Both the position numbers and the translations under genes were made by a program. From Galaxea fascicularis (taxonomy: Eukaryota; Cnidaria; Anthozoa; Scleractinia; Euphylliidae), in NCBI GenBank assembly GCA_948470475.1, contig OX419344.1:18164725-18228724 (forward strand): a stretch of 64,000 bases of DNA, read 5' to 3'. Each line of letters begins with the position of its first letter. Position 1 is the stretch's first letter. The notes under the pieces are model-generated. The model was not told the DNA's origin. It searched no databases and was given only the letters and a program-made list of their open reading frames with translations. Positions 10,390 through 22,625 of the stretch are shown here, piece after piece.

Positions 10390-10950
10390 ATGTTTGAGAC
10401 ATTGAGCACTTTCCATTTGTATGGAAAATCCGATGAGAGTTTTCCGCCAGATGGAACAGTACACTGAACCGCTTGAGCACTTTCCACTTGCGGAGTATAG
10501 GGATAAAAAGTGAGAATTTTCCGACAAATGGAACAGTACAGGTTTCTCCGGTTTTGGAACCACAAACCACACATTTTCATGAAGGAACATGGGGGCCGTT
10601 CAGACTTACTGGTTAAATCGATCTCTTATCGATCCGAGTATATTATGACCCGAGTATGAACACTTCGAAAGGAACCGAGATCGATCTAAATGCCTCGGGA
10701 GGGGGTCTCGGATCGATCCGAGATCGATCTTGTTTGGATCGGTCTAAATGGCCAAGTGTGAACAGGCCCCATATGGTTCTGGTGTGATGAGGCAAATGGT
10801 TCAGCGATATTCCGGTCATTTCGGTAAAAACGAGAAAAGTGGAATACATTTGAAGGTATTCCATTTCCACGGGGAAGGACTGTCCCATTTGCTGTCTCAT
10901 CGGAACGACCGGCATTTCCATGCAAAACGGAAAGCGCTCATTATTAACGG
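10390..10950. mobile_element. Inverted-repeat element with nested MITE
   Basis: GAGCACTTTCCATTTGTATGG (about 10402) and its diverged inverse (GCATTTCCATGCAAAACGGAAAGCGCTC, to about 10940) form the outer arms, with further inverted ATGGAACAGTAC / GGACTGTCCCATTTG words. A second element is nested at 10591-10771. No coding capacity. Confidence 0.5.
10591..10771. mobile_element. Nested MITE, GGGGCC ends
   Basis: GGGGGCCGTTCAGACTTAC at 10591 is inverted as CAAGTGTGAACAGGCCCC ending at 10770. The interior is rich in GATCGATCCGAG palindromes. The ends resemble a widespread hAT-type MITE; the target duplication is not clear. Confidence 0.55.
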
Positions 10951-11099
10951 ACCCAAACCAACCAAGTCACCACAAGGGCTGGTTGCTTAGAGCTGCGGGC
11001 CCAGCCCCGTTTGAATTAACCATATCAGAAAAATCGAGTAGTAATGTTCTTTACAACAAAGGAATCCTCTTATTAGTGTATACTGATTTTATGCGACAC

Positions 11100-13200
11100 A
11101 ATGGCTGATCACTCCTTTAAACAATTGCTTCCAGTTCTGATTGGCTCATTGCGCTGTTGACGTCTACTGTGATTGGCCATAATAATTTTTTTGGTTCCGG
11201 TTTTACGTAGTCTCGCTCGCAGCCGTCGTATTGGGGAGGGTGCGTTGCGTAAGAAGCCCAATTGATGGCTGCTAAGGGGTGAACGGAGACTAGGTTTTAC
11301 GAACTCAAGTGAAATGCGACCAGAATGAAATTGTTGTTTGTTTGTTTTTTCCCTTAAACAGGCAAATAAACAACCAACAGAATTTTACTTCACCAACTGA
11401 AATTTAAAAAAAAAGCATTACGTCATTTACGTGCCTTAATTTGATTGGTTAGCTGTGTTTTCTGTGATTGGTCAGAGTTTTGGTTTTGAGACAACCGTCT
11501 AAAAAAAATCACCTGCAACCGAAATATATTTGCATTAATGAGTCACGTAGCCTTTTCATAATGAGCCAATAATTATATTCTGAGGTTATTTAACAGTATT
11601 TTGTTTTCATTTAAGTAAAACTAATTGCTTTGCGTGTAGAATATTTTGAATTGTGGACATCCAAGGGCAGTCTATAGAGAACATCTGTGTATTTGATTGA
11701 ACTGAATTATATATAAGAAATTGTGCACACCGCTGAGAGTGTTTTGACTTTGCTGAGCTTGAGTACAAGTCGTGGGTCTGTGCTGATTAACATGTCGTAT
11801 TTAAACTTCAGACATTGCGGGGACCAGTGTTTCATTGTGCAGACAATCTTCCATCTCATCAAAAGATTAAATGTAAAATTATCAGTTAAGGGGCTGATTA
11901 CATTTCGAGTTTCGGGCTGAAATTCGAAATTGAGCATGGGAAAATTTGCCGAAAAGCGTTGCTTAAATGGCGCCGAAGATAAGACTGTTAAAAAAAGAGC
12001 GCTTACTTTCACAATTTAGCCGTCTGTTCGGTTAAAATTTTCAATGTTTTAGGATGAAAGCGGCTTGTGACCTGATTTGGCAGCCGATATTCTGCACTTC
12101 ATTTTAAATATATATTGATTAGCAAGAGAACGTAATCAATTTCCTAGTTGTCATGCACCATCAACCGCCGTTTTTCCATAAAAACACATTCGATGCGCAT
12201 GCACGGGCTCGACTTTCAGCCCAAGCCGGAAAAAAAAGGCATTCATATGGGGTTTTGAGTCCGTTTGGCTGGGCTAAAAATTCCAGCCTGAGCGCTAACG
12301 TTTTTTTCGTGTAATCGCATTTTTTTTTAACGAGACATTTGTTCAGAGAACTGGCAAAGTCAATGTAGTTAATTTTAGTGAGAAAATATATTGTGAAAAC
12401 TAATATTACCGAAGCTGTTTTTTTCAGTTTGGGCTGTTTACAATTGTCATTAATTTTATGCATGGCATGATTTTGCGTTTGGCTTTGCATTCCAAATGTT
12501 TACCGCTATTCTGGTTGCGCTTTTATCGGGATGCCATCTTAAATTTTGCCCCTTGGGGTGTGTGGAGTTTTCCTTTCACTGTAGCCATGCATATTTCAAT
12601 CAAATTCACTGTGAAGCACAGCGGAAATCGACTTATACATCGATATAAAATAATCGTCTTGTGTAAACTAGATACGGAATATTAATTTCTATTGGGAATA
12701 TATTTTGTTGTGTTCAGTGTAGATTTATGTTAGGGTATTTTACATTGGCATGTCGTAAGTGGTTTTGTCTAAAATATAACAAATTTTGTTTTAAAGAACG
12801 TAAGACATTTAGCACGGTTTATAATTAATTCCCGGCCAAAACTCGCTTTCACCAACAGAGCTGCCTGTCTGTAAAAAGAATTTGAACATAACCGCAATTC
12901 AAAATTAGGTATTTTAGTCAATGTCCATTTTGACAATATTGACTGGTACACCTGGAAGGCGTGTAATAACAGAGCATATTTGGCAAATGTTAAAGCAAAC
13001 TGCATGTGACCGATGTCTGTGCCATTAGCAACGAAAAAACAAAATTCAGTCGCAGACAGGAAGGCCATTGCAAAATGAGGTAAGTAAAGCTTGATTTTTG
13101 GACTTTATTTCTTCTCATAAACTTGGTCATAGTAAACTCGATTTCTTACTGTGAGATAAATATTTCACATCTATTTTCGCGGTTTCAAAACACCTTAGGA
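11100..13200 (+). repeat. Segmental duplication, copy 1
   Basis: Matches 14400-17340 in the same order and orientation: TTTTGGTTTTGAGACAACCG, TATTTGCATTAATGAG, GCTTTGCGTGTAGAA, GTCTATAGAGAACATCTG, CCTGATTTGGCAGCC, and finally CCATTGCAAAATGAGGTAAG near 13065. No gene is recognised within; it may be a duplicated repeat of unknown type. Copy 1 lacks the SINE found in copy 2 and so serves as its empty site. Confidence 0.75.
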
Positions 13201-14400
13201 ACTAGCCCCGCTGATAATGTCTCCGATGGCGATGGCGTATTTCACATCGAATAACGTCTGGAAAATCTTATCATACAACTGTTGAACCTGAGTGTGTGAT
13301 TTTGTATCAGATCACGGTACCATCTCAAACCATCTTTGTTTGCATGTAAACTGTTATTACCTATCGGCGCTTCGCGGCAGCGCTATTAAACTGAACTGAC
13401 TTTTATGGCATTTGAGCAATGATTTTGCAACGAACAAACGAGATAATATTGGGTGGTCTCTTACTGGAAACAGAAAACGAAAGAAGAGTGGTCTCAGTCA
13501 CTTAAGAAATTTGAGTAGTGGACGCTCACACAGCAGAGTTTTTGAAACAGTATTTGACCGAGAAAAAATTCACAAAGTGGTCGCTTACGAGAAATGGTCG
13601 TTATGAAAAAAAAAAAAACAACTTCCAAGCAGGAGCTATGGCAGTAGTTTTGGGTTGAGATTGGGCTAATAAGAAGTGTTTATATCTCTTCTTTGATCGT
13701 GTGGGGGAAATGGGTAAGTAGTTATGTTTTCAATGCTTTTTTTCTTCGCTCCGAGCTGCTGACAATCTGCAACGAGTGTTCTGCCTTGCGTTTCACTTTT
13801 TTATAGGAACTTGAAAATGAGAAATCAGGCTGAAATGCCCTAAAACCAGCCTGGGAAACTACAATACATCAAACAAAACAACAGTGTATCGAAATAGGTA
13901 GATTATGTTAACATAGTATGGCATTTTCTGCTTTGTAAAACAAACACTCGCGTGATACTTTCCCGCCTAAGTGACGGTTTATTCACACAACACCATGTTT
14001 TACGCGTCACTTATGTTGAGCTTGGGGCGCCTGTGTGCAAACAAACTTTCAACTGCAATTTCAAATTTTTAATACTTGCCGGCAAACATTGCGCAGTTGG
14101 CGAGGGCCCTCTAGTTCAGTTTTGGCAGGAAAGTTTTTTGTTGTATAATCTTACGACTTGAAAACAGCAGCTGAATCTTAAACTACGAGGTTTCTGTTTT
14201 TTGTTGTTGTTTTTTTTTCTTTTTGGTAAAACTTCTTTTCAGGTCGTCGGGCGGTAACATTACTTTACTTAAAGTGTTTGCTTCTCGGAACAGATATTTT
14301 CCGCCGACCCGAGCATATTTTCCCGCCAAATGGAGACTATTGTTTATATATTCCCCAAATGCGTGTTGGAAAAAATATTTAAAGAATAATAAAGACAATA
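13200..14400. other. Unassigned spacer between the two duplicated segments
   Basis: No recognisable gene, RNA or element. Short open frames at 13412-13606 and 13952-14161 have no protein character. Confidence 0.4.
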
Positions 14401-14589
14401 GACTCCATTTGGATTCTTATTGGCTCATTACGCTTTGACGTCTGTTTTGATTGATCATCACTGTTTCTTTCGTTCTGGATTTATGTAGTTTCCTTCGCAG
14501 CCGTTGCAGATGCAGCCTTCGCAGCCGCTACGATTTCAGTTGAAAGTTTACCTGAACGGAATTGTTTTTTACTTGTGATTCCAGACCAA

Positions 14590-15085
14590 TCACTCCACTC
14601 AGTTCAATTACCATTATTTACAGTACACTCAACAGAATTACTCAATTATATTCTGATTGGTCCAGAGCAGTACAATTAATCCCAAATAGTACTCAGCAGG
14701 AGTACCTAGTAAGTTTCCTTGGCAACAGTACGTAAGAATCGCCAAACGTTGCAAATTTGAATGTTTTGATAGGTAAAACTGGACGAAAAGGCACAAACCG
14801 AAGTTACTATTCTCTGGAATGATTTGTTGGACTAATTTATTAAAATTTGCAATAATTTACAAGTTGCGCGCCTTCATACAATTCGTAGTTTTGCTGAGCG
14901 AACTATAAATAAAAAATCGCACGACCTTCTCGTATAATTCGTGATTAATAGGTACTCGTGATTTTTAAAGTTCTCAAATTGCACTCGCCTCGTGCAATTG
15001 CAACTTTGAGAACTTTCAAAATCACTCGTACCTATTAATCACGAATTGTACTCGAGTTCGAACGATTTCCTATACTAATTTCATT
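14590..15085. mobile_element. TIR element (MITE-like), copy 2
   Basis: An inverted relative of the element at 6148-6743: CACTCCACTCAGTTCAATTA with CCATT at one end and GATTTCCTATAC at the other, with the shared hairpin GAACTTTCAAAATCACTCG and the CGCACGACCTTCTCGTA word. It interrupts segmental copy 2. Confidence 0.6.
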
Positions 15086-15220
15086 GGTTGGTTGTGTTTG
15101 CTGCTCAGAATTTTGGTTTTGAGACAACCGAAAAAAAAATGCGCCAAATGTATTTGCATTAATGAGATATGTAGCCTTTTCTGTATGGGCACAGAATTGT
15201 ATTCGGAGGTAATTTAGCAG

Positions 15221-15538
15221 TACATATATATGTTGTGCCGCGTAGCACTATAAACACAAGTGGTGAAACAGAGAATTAACTCTGCAGTGTAAATTAAAGT
15301 GCTAGAGAAACCCATGAAAAACCCACTGGGCGTTAGCCCTAGTAAAGGGTATCAGGGAACCACACGAGGCAAAGAAAAATTTCTTATGCCTCGTGTGGTT
15401 CCCTGATACCCTTTACTAGGGCTAACGCCCAGTGGGTTTTTCATGGGTTTCTCTAGCACTTTAATTTACACTGCAGAGTTAATTCTCTGTTTCACCACTT
15501 GTGTTTATAGTGCTACGCGGCACAACATATATATGTAC
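15221..15538. repeat. Near-perfect palindrome, arms about 157 bp
   Basis: From TACATATATATGTTGTGCCG at 15221 to its inverse ending at about 15538, the sequence reads the same on both strands, with the centre near 15380 (AAATTTCTTATG). The arms are SINE tail sequence, so this is a head-to-head pair of SINE-derived copies. Confidence 0.9.
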
Positions 15539-15798
15539 CCTTACTTTCTCTTCGCCGCGATTCACCACCTTAATCGTCCCCGACTTTCTCTGTCCGACCT
15601 CGTAGCTTAGTCGGCAGAGCAACGGTAGATCTAATCCGGAGGTCGTGGGTTCGATTCCCACCGAGGTCATAAGAAATTTTTCTTTGCCTCGTGTGGTTCC
15701 CTGATACCCTTTACTAGGGCTAACGCCCAGTGGGTTTTTCATGGGTTTCTCTAGCACTTTAATTTACACTGCAGAGTTAATTCTCTGTTTCACCACTC
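15223..15798 (+). mobile_element. Compound tRNA-derived SINE with 14-bp target duplication
   Basis: Flanked by GTAATTTAGCAGTA at 15209-15222 and 15799-15812. It consists of the palindrome at 15221-15538, then a tRNA-like head (15596-15668), then the tail GCCTCGTGTGGTTCCCTGAT... ending CTGTTTCACCACT. The minus strand of this SINE gives an open frame containing VGIEPTTSGL, a well-known spurious product of such repeats. Segmental copy 1 has the unoccupied site at about 11585-11600. Confidence 0.8.
15596..15668 (+). tRNA. tRNA-like SINE head, Arg(TCT)-like, degenerate
   Basis: GACCTCG pairs with CGAGGTC as an acceptor stem; GCTT/GAGC forms a D arm and GTGGG TTCGATT CCCAC a T arm. The anticodon arm is mispaired and position 33 is A instead of T, so it is probably not a functional tRNA. 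The apparent anticodon is TCT. It provides the internal Pol III promoter of the SINE. Confidence 0.6.
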
Positions 15799-17847
15799 GT
15801 AATTTAGCAGTAGTTTGTTTTCATTTGAGTACAATTAGTTGCTTTGCGTGTAGAACAGTTTGGAATATCTAAACGGGTGGTCTATAGAGAACATCTGAAT
15901 ATTTTATTTAAGCCGGGCTTATTACATTTCGAGTTTTTGGGTGAAATTTGGAATTGGGCATGGGAAAATTTGCCGGAAAGCGTTACTTAAAATGACGCCA
16001 AAGATGAGACTGTTCAAAATTTGATCGCTTTCTTTCTCATAATTTAGCCTTGTGGAGGTTTCACGAAAAAGTAAAGGTTTTGGCTATGCTGAACACGAGG
16101 GAAATTAAAAACTGAACTCGCAAGTTTTCGTTTACTATTGGACGTATAGGTTTTCGCCTGTTTGCTCGGTTTAAATTTTCAACATTTTAGGATGATACCG
16201 GCGTGTAACCTGAAGCAACTCGATCAAGAGAAACCTGATTTGGCAGCCTATTTGCTGCACTCCATGTTAGATATGTTTCAATTATCTGTACAACTTATTA
16301 ATTTTCTCACGTTATCGTCTTTACCCCGACAAAAACCACCTTTGTTCCATCGAAAACACAATCGATACACATATAGGTTCGACTTTCAGCCCGGGATGAA
16401 AAGATTATAGCAATTACATGGAGTTTTCAGTCCGTTTGGCTGGGCTGAAAATTTCAGCCCGGGCGCTAATCTTTTTCATGTAATCGCATTTTTAAAACAG
16501 TGTGGGCTGTTTACATTTTCATCATTAATTTCTTGCATGGCATGATTTTACTTTTGACTTTACATTGTGAGTATTTACCGCAATTTTGAGTGAACTGATT
16601 GCGATTGTAGAGGGATGTCATCTTGAGTGTTGCCCCCTGTGGTATGGGGGGCTTTGCTCTCACTGTAGCCATGTTTCAATCAAATCACCGGTAGATCACA
16701 GCGAAAAAAGACGTCTATACCAAATAATAATTGCCTTGTTTAAACTACATACAACATTTTAGTTTCTATTGAAAATACATTTCTTTGTGTTGTAGATTTA
16801 TGTTATGATTTGTTACATTTGCATGTCGGTAAATTGTTTTGTCTAAAATATAACAATTGATTCTTAAAGCGATAAGCAGATAGTAGATTTCCTTTAAAAC
16901 GTACAATCGAATCGCCAGCCTGCTTTGTTCTACAAGACTTTTTTCGCGGCTAAAAATTGCATCTTCTGATGAATTTCACCTACAAAGCTGCCTGTATGTG
17001 AATATGATTTGAACATAACCGCGACTTCCGTCAGTTTAGCATCAAAAGTTTGAATCTAACGTTGACTAAACTCGGAACTGAGTCGATGTCCGCTTTGACA
17101 ATATTGAGTGGTACATTCTGAAGGCGTGCAATAGCAGAGGTTATTTCCCAACAGTTGAACACAGCAAAATTTAGCAAACTGCTTGTGACGGATGTCTGTG
17201 ATTAGCAGTGCAAAAACAAAATTCAGTCGCGAACAGGAATGCCATTACAAAATGAGGTAAGTAAAGCTTGATGTTAAGACTTGATTTCTTCTTATAAACT
17301 CGATTTCTTGGTGTGAGATAAATATTTCAGATCTATTTTCTGTGTCGGATCACTTAGCATAAGAACTAGCTTCACTGTTTATGTCTCTGAGACTGTCTTT
17401 GGTTTACATTCATTTCAACGCCCGATTATTTTTATTTATGATCAAAAGTTTTAAATCAAAGACGGTGCTTGTCAGTATTTTCCAGAATTTCGGAGTTTAC
17501 TTCCAAGCAAAACAAATGCATGTTTGAAACAAAGTTCTGTTTAAAGCACACATCCCCCCCTCCCCCACCCTGCCAATTTTCATGTGTCTCCCTTCCATAT
17601 ATATGCATGTCGGCTGGATTTTGCAGATAACAGGTGTGATTGTAATTACGATTCCATTTCTAAAAAGATAGAAATGATGTATTCACAGAATTGAAAAGAC
17701 ACTTAGGACTTATTGCTGTGTAAAAAGCAAATAATTGCAAAGCTACAACGAGTTGCAAAAATACTTAAGACGCTGCACCCCATTTGGCCTTCAATGATGT
17801 TTCCATGATCTTCTGCTTTCCCTCTCCTCCCCCATTTTATCAAAGTT

Positions 17848-18828
17848 TTTTTTTGTATTTTATTAATTTTTATTAATTAGAAGTTACATACAATTTTTCG
17901 TAAACTAACATAATTCACATAAACACACAGACACGGTACATCATATATTTACATAGTCACCCCATAGTTCCTCTTAACTCTTTTCTGCTTCTAAATATAA
18001 TACTAGTACAGCGCAGCAACAACACGAGATACCATATCCATCTAATTGTTTTTGTACTTGCCCCATTTCATATTATGAGCTTTAAGTTTATTATTTGATT
18101 TTGCAATCATTGTCTCAAGTTGATGAATCATTTTAATTTTGGAGTTAAATACTTTAATTGAGGGAAGAGATTTATTCTGTCGACAAGGATATAAATACTG
18201 CTTAGCAATTATTAAAGTATGATTGATAAATAACTCGTCCTCGCACCTAAGAATACCAAACACTATATCTTTGTCAGATAGGTGTTGTATCTTTACTCCA
18301 TGAATATTAAACCATTTTATAACCTCAGCCCAGAAATCCTTAGTGTAACGACAAGAAATAAAAGAAGGTTCCAAGGTTCGCTCATTTCACCACAAAAGGA
18401 ACACGCCGGAGATGGAATAATACCAATTTTGTTTAGAAAGGAATTTGTGACAACACACCTGTTAAGTAATTTATATTGAAATTCACGCGATTTTGTGTCC
18501 AAGGAAGTACGAAATGGCAAGCTGTAAATCTCTTTCCATTCTAAAATATCATTAACAAACTGGTTATTAAAATTCAGTTGGGCAGTCGGTGGAGTGATGA
18601 CTCTGTTTCGAAGTTCTTTATACACGGTCTTTGAAACGACCGTTTCGATTAAAACATTTTTCCCATTAAAACTTAATTTAATCTCATTATGCAAATTGAA
18701 GGTTCGTCAGGTGTAGAAGCAAACGTGCTTAATGATTCACGCCATTCAACTGGCAAGGCATCAATTACAGAAATAAGTCTAAATATATCTAATGGCGAGA
18801 TATTTAATTCTCTCAACTTGTTATTACT
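17848..18828 (-). mobile_element. 5'-truncated LINE with 13-bp target duplication
   Basis: TTTTATCAAAGTT flanks the insertion at 17835-17847 and 18829-18841, and a poly(T) run at 17848 marks the poly(A) tail of a minus-strand element. About 980 bp of the 3' end remain. Confidence 0.85.
18045..18828 (-). pseudogene. LINE reverse transcriptase C-terminal region (zf-RVT type)
   Basis: Minus-strand frames read successively ISPLDIFRLISVIDALP, then LEWKEIYSLPFRTSLDTKSR / FQYKLLNRCVVTNSFLNKIG, then the zinc-knuckle PSPACSFCGE, and in another frame FISCRYTKDFWAEVIKWFN to a stop. This is the region after the reverse transcriptase domain of a non-LTR retrotransposon, where the Cys/His motif (CSFCG...CRYTKDFW) sits. 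At least two frameshifts (near 18690 and near 18360) and the missing 5' part show it is dead. The clade was not determined. Confidence 0.8.
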
Positions 18829-20229
18829 TTTTATCAAAGTTGCTAACCGAGTGAAAACCACGCTCGAGACTTTGAGGAACAACTTTGAAAGGGAGAGAGG
18901 GAGGGGTTGTGTGTTGTATCTCACAGATTTCTTAGCAGCAGCGTTTTAGAGAAAGAAAAGATGTTTTTGATTGCGAATGTCTCACCAATTTTGCAACTGG
19001 TTGTACTACTCCTAATGCTAAGCCGCCAAACTCGATCCCTTACCATTTCCTTAGAATTTATCCCGAAGACAAAAAGATTGTTTTGATGCTCACATATCTT
19101 GTCATTTTGGAGCATTTTATCGCAGTGGTATCTGCGGACTGTGGCCTCGTCAGAAAGCTTTGAGATGATGTTAAACAAGACAACTTTTAACGACAACTGT
19201 ACGCAACAACTTTAAAAAACTTTCGGGGCAACAATTTTGCGGCCAAACACTACAACGCTAGCTTTTAATATGGCAGCAAATCGTTACGTTAAAAACCACC
19301 AGAGTAGTTTCGAATTCATACACAGTAAAATTCCTGACGTAACTATTGCTTGATTTCACTCACATGACAAGGCGGCCATGTTGTTGGTCGAAATAATACA
19401 ATTTTGTTTTGCATAATTTGCATAAAAATAAAGTTTAGTTTCCAGCGGTGAGACAGACTATTGTTCTTGACAACCAACATGGCCGCCATGACGTCACATG
19501 CAATGAATGAATGTTGAATGTTGTCTCTTTAGTCTCGCCGCAGTTCGATCAGCCACTTTTACTCGTAATTTAGATATTAGTTTTCGGTTGTAACGGCTAT
19601 CGGTGACTACCATTTAATCAGCAGTGAAAAAAGACTGATACGGCAAATGAATCTAAGACACTCCTGTTGCTAAGGCAACGTACTTCCCTCAGTAAACAGC
19701 CAGAATGTTGACACGTGGGGGGAATCAGAAATTAAAGTGTTGATTTGTTGCTTTTAAGCAGCACTTTTTATAAACAGAGGGAAGTCAAGTGGAGACTCCT
19801 GAAATGGGCGATTTTCGTTTGACTCAGACGAAACAAAACAACAAAGCCTGTTGGGATATCTCTAAAACAGGGACCGGGAAATGGTATAGGGAATGTGCAA
19901 TGGGGAACTGGAGATCTCTAAAACGGGGAATCTGAGAAATCTCTAAAAACAGGAATATCTAACGGGTAATCTCTAAAAAATATATAGAATCTCTGAAATA
20001 GGGTATCGCTAAAACGGGGAATCTCTAAACCGGAAAATCTCTAAAGGAAGGAACAACAACAACAATCAACAATCTCTTTATTTTCGTGCCCGGAAATTAC
20101 ACAGTGTAGACAAATACAAGAGATAAAAAATTACAAAAGAAAAGAGCACAGCCACTTAAAAATAGCAAAGCTGATCGAGCTAAGTGGCTGGGAATCTAAA
20201 ATAAAGAAAATATCTTAAACGGCGAGTCT

Positions 20230-20436
20230 CTAAAATACGCCATACCTTTTATGCCTTGACTCTGAGGTTACAAGCCGTGCTTTAGCCGTCATTAGGGACT
20301 TTAAGATTCGACGACGCTGCATCTTCAGAGCGTTCAAGCTGAACTTTTGACAGGACTCAATCTGGTTAGAGATCAACGCGTTTAGCGGCGAAACAACTAC
20401 AACAAATGGCCTCAATCGTGCAATAAGTATGGCCAA
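20230..20436 (-). pseudogene. RecQ-like helicase fragment
   Basis: A 68-residue minus-strand frame contains RPFVVVVSPLNALISNQIES, which resembles helicase motif Ia of RecQ-family proteins (VVSPLxALMxDQ), followed by LNALK. No ATPase motifs I or II flank it, so this is a fragment, most likely cargo of the surrounding element. A chance resemblance is not excluded. Confidence 0.5.
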
Positions 20437-20589
20437 ATGGTCAGGTCGGCAAGCACAAGAACGTGTCTTGTCTGTTTAAAAAATATAAAAGGGCCTTGAA
20501 CTGGTGAGTGCTAAGATTTTTTACCTTTCAATTCCGTCCTACATCTTATCCAAAACGAGAGAAAGTAAACTTTGTAACTCTTCACGTTC

Positions 20590-20627
20590 ATCTCTTTCAC
20601 AGGAACTTATAAACCCCCATTTAAGCT

Positions 20628-20662
<35 letters not shown>

Positions 20663-20840
20663 AGAGCATCGTACCGGTATCGCTAGGTCACGGGTTCAAA
20701 CCCAGTTGAAGTCCTTATTTTTTTTCAGGCTTCTTTACGCAATGTTTTTGCGTTCATCTTCATTTGAAAAGTTCTGTTTACAGGACACCATGTTCCTATG
20801 CAGGCTCATCAAATGACAGTGGAATTACTCTAATTGTATG
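20590..20840 (+). mobile_element. tRNA-derived SINE
   Basis: tRNA-like head at 20643-20713 followed by CCTTATTTTTTTTCAGGCTTC, TTTACGCAA, and TCATCAAATGACAGTGGAAT. A related copy at 22355-22625 shares both the head flank and this tail, which defines the family. Confidence 0.75.
20643..20713 (+). tRNA. tRNA-like SINE head
   Basis: GGCTTCA pairs with TGAAGTC, GCTC with GAGC, and a GGGTTCAAACCC T arm follows. The anticodon arm does not pair properly, and the SINE tail follows directly, so a working tRNA is unlikely. Confidence 0.6.
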
Positions 20841-22354
20841 CGCAAGTCTCAGAGGGCTTCAGTTACGGTCAGCAAACAATCAGGTGACAGTACAGGGAGC
20901 ATGCATTTTAAACCTGCGTCCACGACTGCGGACGGCGGATTGATCGAAGACCGATTCGACCCATCGCATAGGTCTCTTTTCTCCCGCACGCTGAATACAG
21001 GGAAAAGAGTCCTCTGCCAGCAGGGAAATTTTAGAGATTACCCGCTTTAAAGAGATACCCTATTTTAGAGATTCTTCATTTTAGAGATTCCCTGTTCCCA
21101 ATTGCCCATCCCCATTCACTATTCTTTGAATCTCCGTTTCGTATTTTAAAGATAGCCTAAAGCCGAACGTCTGAATAATTGCGATTTGATTGGTTCAACT
21201 AGCAGACACAAACCCTTCCCAATGGATATTGTTTCCGCAAATGCATTACACAGTTCAACTGAAAAACATTGCTAACGCGTCAGTTTCTTTGCTCCGATTT
21301 GGATATGTTCTGATCTCACTTTCTCTTTATTTTAACCTTTTAAATTTGTGGTTAAACAAGTGGTCAGGATGAAACTAACTGTGAACACTCGTTTTGCAAG
21401 GGCTTTTTGAAGGTCAAAAGAAACCCTCTGTCAGTACTCTTTGTATAATAACTGTTTTTCGAAAAATGTTCATAAATCCCATCCAATATAGCTAGGCTAT
21501 TAATTAGTTAAAATTTCTTGTAAATCGATTCCAACTTTTTGCCCTCTTTGGCTTTAACTTAGAGGAAAGTGTCTCTTGATATCGAGTGTTTTATCTATTA
21601 CGTTTATTTGATACCAGTAGATATTTAAATGAGCGCGGGAAATTAGGCTCGATTCACGCTTACACGCTACTCCCCCGTCAATGGGGCTTTATTAATATCG
21701 TTTGCCATATCTGATGTGCACAAGGATACACTTGAGAGAATCGAAGGTGTTGAGCTGGAATAGAAAAAGGAAACCCCACGGCAGAAAAAAGAAAAACGAA
21801 ACGAAAAAATGTTTGTTTAGCATTTCAAGTCCACTTTTTGGACTGCACAATTGCGATTAATGCGTTGTTCTCATTGTCCAAAATGATGGCATGCCATTAA
21901 TTCGCAGTAACTTGATCGGATGTCCTAAAATTAAAATAAACATGCGAGGTTCACCGCCATTAGTAAAACGCTAAAGAAATTTAAGTTGTTACAAATCAAT
22001 TTGTATCGGGCTCGTCATTTCTTGGAGGTATCTGAGGTAAGTGGGATTATAGCGTTCACTTCTCAGGTCGACTTGGCTCTTAATAAATTACTTGGTCTTT
22101 GCGTCTGCTTTGCAAGTCGTTAAACGTATTGTACTGTAGATTGAATGCAAGCCGCCTGGCCGTTTCCTTTGTTTGTAAGCAGGTACCTTTCTTGTCCGTT
22201 CGCTGTTCACGGAAATTTGTGTTTTGGCCATTTTACTGCTGTCTTAACTTCTCTCTGAGCTGTGCAAATAGTAATGGAAGGCTTAATCCTATTGTGCCTT
22301 GGGTAGAGACACAAAGTGACCCTAATTATTTTGTATGATAATAATATTTGTGAT

Positions 22355-22625
22355 ATTATTCATGTCTTTCACGGGAACATATGAACCCACATTTGACCTA
22401 CTCCCAAAGTCAAAGGCTTCATATCTCAGTTGCACCTGTATCGCAAGGTCACCGGTTCAAAACCCCGTTGAAGTCCTGATTTTTTTTTTCAGGCTTCTTT
22501 ACGCAATTGTTTAAATTGTATTCACCTTCATTTGATAAGTTCTGTTTACCGAGGATGCCATGTTTCTATGCGAGCTCATCAAATGACAGTGGAATTACTT
22601 GAATTGCGTTCACAACTGCGATGAT
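22355..22625 (+). mobile_element. tRNA-derived SINE, deleted head
   Basis: Same family as 20590-20840. The tRNA-like part lacks the D-arm/anticodon segment (TCTCAGTTGCACCTGTATCG) but keeps GTTCAAAACCCCGTTGAAGTC and the CAGGCTTCTTTACGCAATTG tail. Confidence 0.7.

Larger units (their letters stand above)
14400..17340 (+). repeat. Segmental duplication, copy 2
   Basis: Diverged direct copy of 11100-13200 that has since received a MITE (about 14590-15085) and a SINE (15223-15798). It ends at CCATTACAAAATGAGGTAAG near 17240 and continues similar for about 100 bp. Confidence 0.75.
19828..21170. mobile_element. Putative DNA element with AATCTCTAAAA subterminal repeats
   Basis: Left end 19850-20055 carries about ten variants of (G)AATCTCTAAAACGGG; the right end 21030-21145 carries TTTTAGAGATT(A/C)CC in the opposite orientation. 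CAGACG (about 19827) and CGTCTG (about 21170) may be the tips. Interior holds a RecQ-like helicase relic and a SINE. Precise ends and target duplication were not resolved. Confidence 0.5.

Noticed and set aside
15596..15668. Functional tRNA-Arg
   Set aside because: Mispaired anticodon stem, no T at position 33, and embedded in a SINE with its tail and target duplication.
15479..15757. Minus-strand 92-residue open frame with VGIEPTTSGL
   Set aside because: It is a translation of the SINE, a familiar false protein in databases.
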